Assembly: GCA_900318265.1 (NCBI GenBank) | Contig: ONKA01000022.1 | Coordinates: 1-62,355 of the forward strand | DNA from: an uncultured Bacteroidales bacterium | GTDB lineage: Bacteria > Bacteroidota > Bacteroidia > Bacteroidales > F082 | Direction: 5' to 3' | Length of the DNA stretch: 62,355 bases | Shown here: piece by piece, positions 25,487 through 33,484 of the stretch | How positions within the stretch are numbered: position 1 is the stretch's first letter | Layout: each line of letters opens with the position of its first letter | Notes under the pieces: generated by a model | What the model was told of the DNA's origin: nothing | What the model saw: only the letters and a program-made list of their open reading frames with translations | Database searches by the model: none | Made by a program: the position numbers and the translations under genes

Positions 25487-27535
25487 TTAATCAATGACAT
25501 GCTGATAGTATGTTCCTTCCTGGAAATTCTTGATACCATCCTTCAAGAAAGCCACAAAAGCATCCTTGTCGAGATCGTAGGCACGAGGCTTCATCAGCAG
25601 GTTACCATTGTGATCCATCAAGCAGTAGTAGGGTTGCGCGTTAGTGCCGAACTTGGAAATCTGGAAGTCGGCATACTTGCGGCCAATGGTCTTCTTCTCC
25701 TTGCCGTCATAAGTGGAAGTGTACCATTCGTTTTCAGGCAATGAAGTCTTGTCGTCGACATACAAGGCGCAGATGACGAAGTCGTTGCGCAGCATCTCCT
25801 TCACGCGCGGGTCGCTCCACACATTGGCTTCCATCTCACGACAATTGACGCAGCCGTGACCCGTGAAGTCGATGAAGATCGGCTTGTTGGTGGCTTTCGC
25901 GGCGGCCAAGGCCTGGTCGTAGTCGAAATAGCCTTTCAGGTTATGGGCCAGATGGAAGAGATCGGCATACTTCACCTCCTCATCGAAGGTCGCAACAGCT
26001 TGAGCCTCCCCTTGCGGAGCCACCGCCATGTTCGCCATCTTGGCATCGACGTAGTCGATTACCTTTTCACTATTTTCTTCGATGATTCTGTTGAGGTCGA
26101 AGTCGAGGGTCTGCTTGGGCGGAAGATAACCCGAGAGGGCCTTCAGAGGAGCGCCCCACATGCCGGGGATCATATATATGACGAAGACAAAGTCGATGAT
26201 GATGAGTACCAAACGGAACACACCCAATTCCTTGACTTCCTTCTCGCCCTTGAAGCGCAGCTTGCCAAGAAGGTAAAAACCTAACAAGGCGAAGCACACA
26301 ATCCAGATGCCGAGATAGACCTCACGGTCGAGCAGGTGCCAGTGGTAGGTCTGGTCGGCCACACTGAGGAACTTGAAGCCCAACGCGACTTCAATGAAGC
26401 CCAGCACCACCTTCACCGAGTTAAGCCAGCCACCACTCTTGGGCAGACGCTGCAACAGATTCGGGAAGAAGGCAAACAAGGCGAATGGAAGTGCAAAGGC
26501 CACGGCGAAGGCAAACATCGTCACAATGGGTGCCCAAAACTCGCCCGAGGTCGACTTGATGAGCACCGTACCCACGATGGGACCTGTGCAAGCGAATGAC
26601 ACCAAAACCAGCGTCAAGGCCATGAAGAAGATACCGCCAAGGTTCTTGGTGTTTTGCTTGCTGTCGCTCTTGTTCACCATATTGCTGCCCAGCGTGATTT
26701 CGAAGGCACCGAAGAACGAGGCCGCGAAGATCATGAACACCAGGAAGAAGATGATGTTGGGCAGCCAGTGCGTAGCCAGCCAGTTGAAGATGTCGGCCGT
26801 GACGCTGTTACCACCCACGAGCCAAGTCACCAGGATGATGATGGCGATAGGCAAGGTATAGAGAGCGACAATGAATACAAAGTACATAAAGGCTTTGAAA
26901 CGACCTTGTGCCTTGCTCTCGCCCTCGCCGTGCATGAAGAACGACACGGTCATGGGGATCATGGGGAACACACAAGGGGTGAGAAGTGCGGCAAAGCCCC
27001 AAAGGATGGCTTCGAGAATCATGCTCCAAATGTTGGATTTCGATCCCGTATTGGCTTCAGGCTCAGCGGCTTCAATCACTCCATATTGCAGGTCGACATC
27101 CTCCGTCAACGAGACGCATTGTCCGTCCTTGCAGGCTTGGTAGGTGATCTCACCCGTGATGGGGAAACCACCATCCTTTAGTTTGCGGAAAGTCTGGGCA
27201 AACTGCGCTGTGCCAGCAAACTGCTTGTACTCCACCTCAAAGATGTCGTCGTAATACATCGGAACCTCCGTAAGGTCGCGGGCCTCGCCCACCGCCTCGA
27301 AAAACTCCGAGGTCTTGATGTCGAACACCGTAGGAAGCGGTCCCAGAGCGGGCATCGTAGTGGAATAGATGTGATACTCGGGATCGATGGTGGCCGTAGC
27401 GACAAGGTCAAACTCAGTCTCGTTGAGGTCTTGGATAGCGATCGACCATTTGACAGGTTCGATAATCTGTGCACGCACCTGCATTGGCATAACCGCAATA
27501 AAGGCCAACAGCAGGCTAAAGAAAAGTCGTTTCAT
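25487..27535 (-). CDS. dsbD: thiol:disulfide interchange protein DsbD
   Basis: Carries reducing power from cytoplasmic thioredoxin to the periplasm. 682 residues from the ATG that begins a clean signal peptide (MKRLFFSLLLAFIAVMPMQVRA). Order: DsbD alpha-like domain with a Cys pair (ACKDGQC), a membrane domain of about eight segments with the redox cysteines in LTPCVFPMIP and FACTGPIVG, and a C-terminal thioredoxin domain with C562-V-N-C565. Several loops are longer than in E. coli DsbD. It follows tilS on the same strand with its own promoter. Confidence 0.9.
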   Translation of the reverse strand: MKRLFFSLLLAFIAVMPMQVRAQIIEPVKWSIAIQDLNETEFDLVATATIDPEYHIYSTTMPALGPLPTVFDIKTSEFFEAVGEARDLTEVPMYYDDIFEVEYKQFAGTAQFAQTFRKLKDGGFPITGEITYQACKDGQCVSLTEDVDLQYGVIEAAEPEANTGSKSNIWSMILEAILWGFAALLTPCVFPMIPMTVSFFMHGEGESKAQGRFKAFMYFVFIVALYTLPIAIIILVTWLVGGNSVTADIFNWLATHWLPNIIFFLVFMIFAASFFGAFEITLGSNMVNKSDSKQNTKNLGGIFFMALTLVLVSFACTGPIVGTVLIKSTSGEFWAPIVTMFAFAVAFALPFALFAFFPNLLQRLPKSGGWLNSVKVVLGFIEVALGFKFLSVADQTYHWHLLDREVYLGIWIVCFALLGFYLLGKLRFKGEKEVKELGVFRLVLIIIDFVFVIYMIPGMWGAPLKALSGYLPPKQTLDFDLNRIIEENSEKVIDYVDAKMANMAVAPQGEAQAVATFDEEVKYADLFHLAHNLKGYFDYDQALAAAKATNKPIFIDFTGHGCVNCREMEANVWSDPRVKEMLRNDFVICALYVDDKTSLPENEWYTSTYDGKEKKTIGRKYADFQISKFGTNAQPYYCLMDHNGNLLMKPRAYDLDKDAFVAFLKDGIKNFQEGTYYQHVID

Positions 27536-27585
27536 AAGTGATTTAGAATTTGTTTGCAAACAATGATACTTAGTATATTAAGGTG

Positions 27586-27593
27586 CAAAAATA
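27586..27593 (-). promoter_or_regulatory. TAnnTTTG promoter box for dsbD
   Basis: Reads TATTTTTG on the minus strand, with a leader of about 45 bases that contains the palindrome TGTTTGCAAACA. Confidence 0.55.
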
Positions 27594-27658
27594 ATAAGAT
27601 TTACAACATGATTGAGAAAAAATATCATTTTGCCGACAAAGATTAGAGACTACCGTTC

Positions 27659-29023
27659 TCACGGGCGGCAAAATCTACATTCAAAAACGGTCTTTGTGTC
27701 TTGGCCAATCTTGAATCGGTCATCCATGCGGTAACCAACTGCCCAGAGGATGTCACCATCAGCGGAAACCAAGAGCCAAACATTTTGTTTTTGGTATTCC
27801 GTAAACTTCTGGTCCACAAAGAAATCGCTCAACAGCTTGGAGCCTTTCATGCCCAAAGGGTGGAAACGGTCGGCATGTTGCCAATGGCGCAAAGTCAATG
27901 GAAACTTCAATTTGTCGAAATCCAATTGTGCTACATCGGACGACTTGTCGATGACGAAATCGGGAGTTTTCTCCAAATTGGAAAAACAAAGATGAATTGG
28001 AGAAAGAATCTCCTCCTCCCCTATTTGAATTAAGATTTCATCATCTGTTTTCTCCTTTATTTCAGAGAGTTGCAAGTCTTCTCTACCGATTACTACGCAA
28101 TGTGTAGGCGAACAGTATTGGTTTCCAATGCCCGTTCCGATGGCTTCGTGGATGAAATGGCACTGGTCGGTGTTGAAACCATATTGGCGTAGCCATTCAA
28201 AAAGCAATTGGAAAGTAAAATCCAAGGTCCCTGAGCCTGTCGAAGGGCCGCCAGCACTAGGTGAAAGTACAGAATAAGGCAACCGCTGAATCTCACCATC
28301 TCGTTCCACAATCTGCGCCAGCTTCTCTTTCAATAACGCCCTATAAAGCTCATTTTCAGCAGAAAGATGTTCCAAAGACTTATACAGACCTTGTCGTGCC
28401 TTTGGTTGCAGTTCGTCGAAAACGGGTAATAGTTGGTTGCGGATTCTGTTGCGCAGATATACCGACTCCACATTGGTATGGTCCTCCCGCCAAACGATAT
28501 GATTTTCAACAGCATACTTTCGGATTTGCTCTCGTGAAGCCCACAGCAATGGACGGATGATAACCCCGTTTTGTGGCTTCATGCCTTTCAGTCCGTTGAG
28601 GCCTGCACCGCGCAATAGGTTGATGAAAAAAGTCTCGGCTTGGTCGTCGGCATGGTGGGCTACAGCGATTTTGTCATAACCCAACTGCTGCCTCAACTGC
28701 TCAAACCAGCCATAGCGCAGATCTCGGGCAGCCATCTCAATGGAAATGCCATATTTTGCAGCATATTTCTCGGTTTCAAAATGCTTCACATAGCACTGTA
28801 TCCCACGCTTTTCCGCAAACTTGCGTACAAACCAATCGTCACCATCCGACTCATTGCCGCGCAAATGAAAATTGCAGTGTGCCGCGACAAATTCCACCTT
28901 CGATTTCAGCAACAAATCCGCCAAAACCATGGAATCAATGCCGCCACTGAGGGCGAGAATGAGCTTGTCGCCCTCGGCAATGAGGTTATACTTATTAATA
29001 TATTGCTGAAATTCCCGGACCAT
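27659..29023 (-). CDS. tilS: tRNA(Ile)-lysidine synthase, with in-frame repeat insertion
   Basis: Converts C34 of the tRNA(Ile) CAU anticodon to lysidine using ATP. 454 residues from an ATG two bases after the upstream stop. The PP-loop is LSGGIDSMV near residue 27, followed by HCNFHLRG and AHHADDQAETFF, all TilS marks, then TilS substrate-binding and C-terminal domains. Residues 258-266 are GGPSTGSGT, encoded by a copy of the dispersed palindrome inserted between PYSVLSPSA and LDFTFQLL. TilS is normally essential, so the enzyme must tolerate this linker. Confidence 0.93.
   Translation of the reverse strand: MVREFQQYINKYNLIAEGDKLILALSGGIDSMVLADLLLKSKVEFVAAHCNFHLRGNESDGDDWFVRKFAEKRGIQCYVKHFETEKYAAKYGISIEMAARDLRYGWFEQLRQQLGYDKIAVAHHADDQAETFFINLLRGAGLNGLKGMKPQNGVIIRPLLWASREQIRKYAVENHIVWREDHTNVESVYLRNRIRNQLLPVFDELQPKARQGLYKSLEHLSAENELYRALLKEKLAQIVERDGEIQRLPYSVLSPSAGGPSTGSGTLDFTFQLLFEWLRQYGFNTDQCHFIHEAIGTGIGNQYCSPTHCVVIGREDLQLSEIKEKTDDEILIQIGEEEILSPIHLCFSNLEKTPDFVIDKSSDVAQLDFDKLKFPLTLRHWQHADRFHPLGMKGSKLLSDFFVDQKFTEYQKQNVWLLVSADGDILWAVGYRMDDRFKIGQDTKTVFECRFCRP
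28225..28252. repeat. GPSTGSG-type palindromic element, copy 3 (in frame in tilS)
   Basis: Same sequence as the wecB copy when read on the tilS coding strand, in the same reading frame, again giving GGPSTGSGT. Confidence 0.9.
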
Positions 29024-29025
29024 AT

Positions 29026-30495
29026 TCAATGCCTTACCACAAATTTCTCGATGCTTTGACCGTCTACTTGAACGAAATACAACCCTACAGGATAATGACT
29101 TGTTTCAATCTTTACATGCTGGTTTTCGGCAATAAAACTATCCATCAATTGTCCCATGGCATTATAAACCCGAATCACACTTGAGCCTTCTACAAAAAGA
29201 CTTACAAAGGCATCAGCCGGATTGGGGGAAAGACTGACATTCTGCTCGTTAGATTCATCAACACCATCATAGCACAGATGTTCTTCAATTCCAATGGCTT
29301 CGTAAGCATCAATGACGGACTGTAAATCAGTAAAACTGAATTGATACTCGAACGGATAATCGCTATGGGTGTAAACTACGGAATGGTCAGGGGCTATAAG
29401 TAAAAACTCTGGGTAACCCATAATATGATACTGTGCGGCTATCTCCCTTCCCCCTCTATATCCACTAATAATTGGGAACTTCACATCAAACTCCTCACAC
29501 CATTGCATACACAAGCTAACACCGTCATTGGGATCCACACCAATATAAAAAATATCTTCCTCATTACAGCCGAAGCGATAATAGCTTTCTACAATATTCG
29601 GCTCTTGGATACGGCATCCACTACATGAGTAATAGAAAAAATCAATCAAAACGTATTGTCCTCGGTCAAGAATGTCAAAAAGATGGATTTCATCACCTTG
29701 GCAATCTATCCCAGTAAAGTCAAGCGCTGTAGGTGGCACACTCACTAAGTCGGAAGCACATTCCGAACCATCAATGCAATGTGAAACAACGAAATAGTCA
29801 CCGCCATAACGAGGAGAAAAGTCTATCAAGCAGGTTGTGTCATGAACATCCATTAGAAGATAATCTATGGTATCTGCAAGTGGCTCAAATCTCCGATTAT
29901 AAACATGATAATACAATGCTTCGTCGACATTTGTCCAAGACAGCCTTAGTTCAGTATCGCCTAAATCAGCTCTCAGATTAGTCGGTGCCTTACATTCACC
30001 AAAATTACAATCGGCGGGCATTATGCCAAGGCTATCAAAAACACCATACATATTAGTGTAAGTAATTGATTCCCTGTAGATCTCGTGATTAGGATTAATG
30101 AGAAGATAACGAGGTATTTCCATACAATCCCGATACAAGTTGAAAAACTGTTGGGCACCTCCGCTGCTAGTCACCAAAGGTGATTCCACACCTTGATCGA
30201 CGAGCCATGAAAGGCCGTATTCATCATCAATCGATGTCCAAACCAACATCACGAACATCTCGCGTCCATTACAGCCATAACGATGATAGACTTCCTTGAG
30301 TCGAGTGTCATCTATATAATAAGGTGCTTCACAAAACTCCACTAATACATACTGGCCTCCATCAAGCAATTCAAACAGATTGTATGCTACACCATAACAA
30401 TCGGTAAAAGTATAATCCTCAACTTCGGGCGGGCACTCGGCCTTCAATGACCAACCCAGCGCAAGAAACGCCAAAACAAACAATACTTTTTTCAT
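29026..30495 (-). CDS. T9SS-secreted protein with two thioredoxin-like domains
   Basis: 489 residues with a signal peptide (MKKVLFVLAFLALGWSLKA). Two TlpA/thioredoxin-like domains (about 21-160 and 255-400) flank a fibronectin III-like piece (about 168-250). The first domain has only one Cys at the active-site position (EFC55EAPYY). The second has an intact C291-S-G-C294. The C-terminus, from LSPNPADAFVSLFVEG to KFVVRH, is a T9SS sorting domain. The likely role is an exported disulfide-related or surface protein. It is followed directly by tilS. Confidence 0.8.
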   Translation of the reverse strand: MKKVLFVLAFLALGWSLKAECPPEVEDYTFTDCYGVAYNLFELLDGGQYVLVEFCEAPYYIDDTRLKEVYHRYGCNGREMFVMLVWTSIDDEYGLSWLVDQGVESPLVTSSGGAQQFFNLYRDCMEIPRYLLINPNHEIYRESITYTNMYGVFDSLGIMPADCNFGECKAPTNLRADLGDTELRLSWTNVDEALYYHVYNRRFEPLADTIDYLLMDVHDTTCLIDFSPRYGGDYFVVSHCIDGSECASDLVSVPPTALDFTGIDCQGDEIHLFDILDRGQYVLIDFFYYSCSGCRIQEPNIVESYYRFGCNEEDIFYIGVDPNDGVSLCMQWCEEFDVKFPIISGYRGGREIAAQYHIMGYPEFLLIAPDHSVVYTHSDYPFEYQFSFTDLQSVIDAYEAIGIEEHLCYDGVDESNEQNVSLSPNPADAFVSLFVEGSSVIRVYNAMGQLMDSFIAENQHVKIETSHYPVGLYFVQVDGQSIEKFVVRH

Positions 30496-30524
30496 GTTCA
30501 GATAGTTTATGGTTACGTTGACTG

Positions 30525-30532
30525 CAAAAGTA
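30525..30532 (-). promoter_or_regulatory. TAnnTTTG promoter box for the T9SS thioredoxin-like gene and tilS
   Basis: Reads TACTTTTG on the minus strand, about 30 bases before the ATG. Confidence 0.55.
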
Positions 30533-30559
30533 CAAAACTCTCACAATCTGCAAAATAAA

Positions 30560-31126
30560 TCATTTCTTTTTCTTCACCGAGAAACCGAAGCCCCCGATTT
30601 TCTCGCCGAGGCCGTAATACTTGCCGTGTGAATAGGCCAAAGGCTTGGCGTGGTTGAGTTGGAACGCACCTGTGCCCTTGTCGATGAGTTTTTCCTCCGC
30701 ATTGACGGCCACCACCTCGGCGATGAACATATCGTGCGACCCCAATTCCTTCACCTCCACCACCTTGCATTCAATGCTCAACGGCGACTCGGCAATCAAA
30801 GGGGCTTTCACGATTTGGGCAGGCTCGATGTGCAAGTGCATCTGTTTGAATTTGTTATAGTCGCGGCCTGAGCGCACGCCACACCAGTCCGTGGCAGCGG
30901 CCAAATCCTCCGTCGTCAGGTTGATGACAAACTCCTTGTTTTTCATGATGAGATCGTGTGAGTGGCGCTCCTTGCGGACTGAGATGTAGCACATGGGCGG
31001 GTCGGAGCAAATCGTTCCCGTCCAGCCGATGGTGATGATATTGTAGTTTTCCTCGCAGTCGCCGCAAGTGACCATCACGGCGGGCAAGGGGTAAATCATC
31101 GTTCCGGGTTTGAAGGGGATTTTCAT
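30560..31126 (-). CDS. flavin reductase family protein
   Basis: 188 residues of the FMN-binding split-barrel flavoprotein family (flavin reductase-like / DUF447-like). Features: ITIGWTGTICSDPPMCYISVRKERHSHDLI, the usual FMN-contact region after the first strand, and NLTTEDLAAATDWCG. The ATG chosen is the one preceded by the AACTGAY heptad tract; an upstream in-frame extension would read through that tract and the promoter. In anaerobes such proteins reduce flavins or other substrates; the partner is unknown. Confidence 0.82.
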   Translation of the reverse strand: MKIPFKPGTMIYPLPAVMVTCGDCEENYNIITIGWTGTICSDPPMCYISVRKERHSHDLIMKNKEFVINLTTEDLAAATDWCGVRSGRDYNKFKQMHLHIEPAQIVKAPLIAESPLSIECKVVEVKELGSHDMFIAEVVAVNAEEKLIDKGTGAFQLNHAKPLAYSHGKYYGLGEKIGGFGFSVKKKK

Positions 31127-31169
31127 TTCAGTTATCAGTTGGCAGTTGTTCAGTTGGCAGTTAGGAGTT
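31127..31169 (-). repeat. AACTGAY heptad tract abutting the flavin reductase start
   Basis: On the coding strand: AACTCCT, AACTGCC, AACTGAAC, AACTGCC, AACTGAT, AACTGAA, then ATG. The order of units closely parallels the tract before queC. Confidence 0.85.
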
Positions 31170-31198
31170 AAAACGCCGTTGTGCTTTCGATTTTGGTG

Positions 31199-31206
31199 CA
31201 AAAATA
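31199..31206 (-). promoter_or_regulatory. TAnnTTTG promoter box for the flavin reductase gene
   Basis: Reads TATTTTTG on the minus strand. The predicted leader consists mostly of the heptad tract. Confidence 0.55.
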
Positions 31207-31221
31207 ACGTTTTCCCCAACA

Positions 31222-31767
31222 CTATCCAAAAAACGCCCGATGCACATCATGTTCGGGGGCGATTCCCCAAAAGTCATCTTGAAAAGCCGCAAAATTATCC
31301 CAATTTTCTTTCTCCTTCTCAAACAAAGCAAGCATGGGAATGGTTATGCGAAAATTTGTATCATCTTTAACACTTATCAGAAAGTTTTGATATTTTGATC
31401 TTCCGTTCAGATGATAATGATTCATATCTTCCCATTTTATCAAGCGATAATCAGGATAAATATTTGATCCAGACAACCTTATCTGCTCTAAACCCTCATC
31501 CGTAATCTTAAGATTCACTTTCACTTCCGTAATTTTGCGCATAAGCCCCCATAATAGCGCAAAAACACTAAGATATAGAAGCAAAAACAGCCATAATCTA
31601 TCAGGAACAACATCCTTAATAAGATAAAGAATAAAAGGAGAAATCAACATACCGCCAAACAAAACGACAAAAGTCGTCCATCCCTCGGCATACTTCACAA
31701 TCGTGTAGCCTTCAGGTCTCGGGATGGTTTTTTCTTCGTCATTGGTTTTCTTCTCTTCTTCACTCAT
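31222..31767 (-). CDS. hypothetical membrane protein with two membrane segments
   Basis: 181 residues from the ATG giving MSEEEKKTNDEEK. A charged N-terminus precedes two hydrophobic segments (about 31-50 and 58-77), followed by a soluble C-terminal domain of about 100 residues with alternating strands (LKITDEGLEQIRL, WEDMNHYHL, FRITIPML) that resembles a PH-like fold. I do not recognise the family. A longer frame upstream exists but the next ATG lies before a poor leader, so this start is preferred. Confidence 0.65.
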   Translation of the reverse strand: MSEEEKKTNDEEKTIPRPEGYTIVKYAEGWTTFVVLFGGMLISPFILYLIKDVVPDRLWLFLLLYLSVFALLWGLMRKITEVKVNLKITDEGLEQIRLSGSNIYPDYRLIKWEDMNHYHLNGRSKYQNFLISVKDDTNFRITIPMLALFEKEKENWDNFAAFQDDFWGIAPEHDVHRAFFG

Positions 31768-31828
31768 GGCTGATTGTTTTACGAATGCAAAGATAATGAT
31801 TCTCCCATCATCTTGCGGAGAATACAAC

Positions 31829-31857
31829 AAAAACCCCGCCCAAACGAGCGGGATTTA
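31829..31857 (-). terminator. terminator downstream of the DUF4143 gene
   Basis: Hairpin CCCGC-CCAAACGA-GCGGG. A 22-base stretch (31835-31856) is identical to 33402-33423 on the other side of the DUF4143 gene. Confidence 0.75.
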
Positions 31858-31864
31858 CTTTAAT

Positions 31865-33220
31865 TCACACCAAATGCTGTTTTAATATAGCCTCCAACTG
31901 CCCAATATAATAAAACGGCACATTGATCAGTCGATAAGGCCGCTTTTCGGGTTCGGGCGTGAAGGTATCCTGAACGCTAAATTCGCCACTCCAAAAACGA
32001 ACCGCCGTAACATGTCGGTCGGCCGTATTGACAAAACTATGCAACGAGCGAAGATGCGAATGAAGCCCGGTCTTCACCTCAATGGGAATGATTTGGGCAT
32101 TTTGCTGCCAAATGAAGTCGATTTCCGCCGTGGTACCTTTCTTGTCGCGCACCCAATAGAATTGCTTCTCTTGAAATTTATTGTCCAACAAAACTCGAAG
32201 CTCCTGTGCCACAATCTGTTCGGCAGCACGACCTCGCCAAGTGTCAAGCAACTCCTTGTTTTGAAGGTATTCTATTTGTATGTCGGCCACAAAATTGGTG
32301 ATACCACTATCCACCATGATGAGTTTAGGGGCACGACGCAATGCTGGGATGGCAGGCGCAGAAGTCATGGTAATGGGATAGTCTAACGACAGGATATAAG
32401 CCCTTTCAAGACAATCCATTGCATCGTGAATCTGCTTGCTGGTATAACTGCTATTGCCAAAATTATTCATAGCAATGGCTTCGGCAGCCGAAAACCAAGC
32501 CGTTTCCAACAAATGGCGGATAACGCGCACCTGTTCTTCATTTTTGGCATATCGCTCCACATCCTCATTATAGCCCTTCAGCAAAGAATTGAAAATCGGA
32601 GAAAGCCGCTCAATGTCACGATATTGCACATAATTAGAAACCACTTCAGGCATTCCGCCAATGAGCGCGTATTGATTAAAATGGCCAATCAATTTTGGGT
32701 GCATCACCGCCGTCACATTTAATTGCCGAACCATCTCGCACCAAGCCTCGCCTTCAACTGCGTTGAGGTACTCCATGAACGAGAACGGGCGCAAGTTCAG
32801 GTATTCCACTCGCGCCACTGGAAACGAAACGCGCTGTTTGAGCAGACTTTGCAGCCGACTTCCCGCCGTAACGACATACAGCCAAGGCATCTTCTCATAG
32901 AAATAGCGCAACAAGGCCACGGCCTGCGGCACTTCCTGAATCTCATCGATGAAGAGCAACATACGCTTGTTCTTGTCGGAAACGACATGGTTACGCAGAC
33001 ACAAAAACTGCCAGATTTCAAGCACATCATCAGTACGAGTGAAGATTTCGGCATCCTCCGACAACTCAAGATTGACCTCAATGAAAATGTCGAATTCCTT
33101 GCCGAATTCCCTCACGAGTGTGCTCTTCCCCACCTGCCTTGCCCCTCGAATAACAAGAGGTTTGTGGGGACTTCTTTCGCTCCATTGGCGCAACTGTTTT
33201 ATGGCTATCCGATTAAACAT
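31865..33220 (-). CDS. AAA ATPase with DUF4143 domain
   Basis: 451 residues. The N-terminal AAA_14-type ATPase has Walker A GARQVGKST at about 26-34 and Walker B-like MLLFIDEIQEVP near 90. A DUF4143 domain with a restriction-endonuclease-like fold follows in the C-terminal half (WVRDKKGTTAEIDFIW, with the E/D residues of a PD-(D/E)xK-like core, and IPIEVKTG). These genes are common accessory genes in Bacteroidetes and archaea and their function is unsettled. It sits alone between two identical hairpins and is preceded by a 33-base-period repeat array. Confidence 0.85.
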   Translation of the reverse strand: MFNRIAIKQLRQWSERSPHKPLVIRGARQVGKSTLVREFGKEFDIFIEVNLELSEDAEIFTRTDDVLEIWQFLCLRNHVVSDKNKRMLLFIDEIQEVPQAVALLRYFYEKMPWLYVVTAGSRLQSLLKQRVSFPVARVEYLNLRPFSFMEYLNAVEGEAWCEMVRQLNVTAVMHPKLIGHFNQYALIGGMPEVVSNYVQYRDIERLSPIFNSLLKGYNEDVERYAKNEEQVRVIRHLLETAWFSAAEAIAMNNFGNSSYTSKQIHDAMDCLERAYILSLDYPITMTSAPAIPALRRAPKLIMVDSGITNFVADIQIEYLQNKELLDTWRGRAAEQIVAQELRVLLDNKFQEKQFYWVRDKKGTTAEIDFIWQQNAQIIPIEVKTGLHSHLRSLHSFVNTADRHVTAVRFWSGEFSVQDTFTPEPEKRPYRLINVPFYYIGQLEAILKQHLV

Positions 33221-33246
33221 TGTATATCTATTTGTTTTTCAGACTG

Positions 33247-33254
33247 CAAAGATA
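33247..33254 (-). promoter_or_regulatory. TAnnTTTG promoter box for the DUF4143 gene
   Basis: Reads TATCTTTG on the minus strand, 27 bases before the ATG. The repeat array begins 12 bases further upstream. Confidence 0.6.
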
Positions 33255-33265
33255 CAAATTTTCCT

Positions 33266-33380
33266 AATTCATAGGCAAGAATAAGCAAATTTTTTCCTAA
33301 TTCATAGGCAAGAAACACTAAAAACTTGCACAATTCATAGGCAAGAATTGGTCAAAATTTGCCAAATTCATAGGCAAGAA
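33266..33380. repeat. four-unit array with exact 33-base period upstream of the DUF4143 gene
   Basis: AATTCATAGGCAAGAA occurs at 33266, 33299, 33332 and 33365, each exactly 33 bases apart, with three different 17-base spacers that share a loose AAA-TTT-CC pattern. The array lies directly upstream of the gene's promoter. It is not a typical CRISPR: repeats are 16 bases, spacers 17, and no cas genes are present. Confidence 0.95.
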
Positions 33381-33394
33381 CCTTTTTTCAGACA

Positions 33395-33426
33395 AAAAAA
33401 TCCCGCCCAAACGAGCGGGATTTTTC
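33395..33426 (-). terminator. terminator downstream of korB (identical to the hairpin at 31835)
   Basis: Hairpin CCCGC-CCAAACGA-GCGGG with A and T runs on both sides. On the minus strand it ends the korAB transcript. Confidence 0.75.
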
Positions 33427-33455
33427 AGTTTTTAAGGTCGGCCCTTCTATCGGTC

Positions 33456-33480
33456 GGCCCTTCGACGGGCTCAGGGGCCT
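33456..33480. repeat. GPSTGSG-type palindromic element, copy 4 (3' of korB)
   Basis: GGCCCTTCGACGGGCTCAGG continuing GGCC, ending four bases from the korB stop codon. A truncated half copy (GGTCGGCCCTTCTATC) precedes it at 33437-33452. Confidence 0.85.
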
Positions 33481-33484
33481 TTGC

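Noticed and set aside
33266-33380. The 33-base-period array as a CRISPR
   Set aside because: Repeats of 16 bases and spacers of 17 are outside CRISPR ranges, the array has only four units, and no cas genes are in the window.
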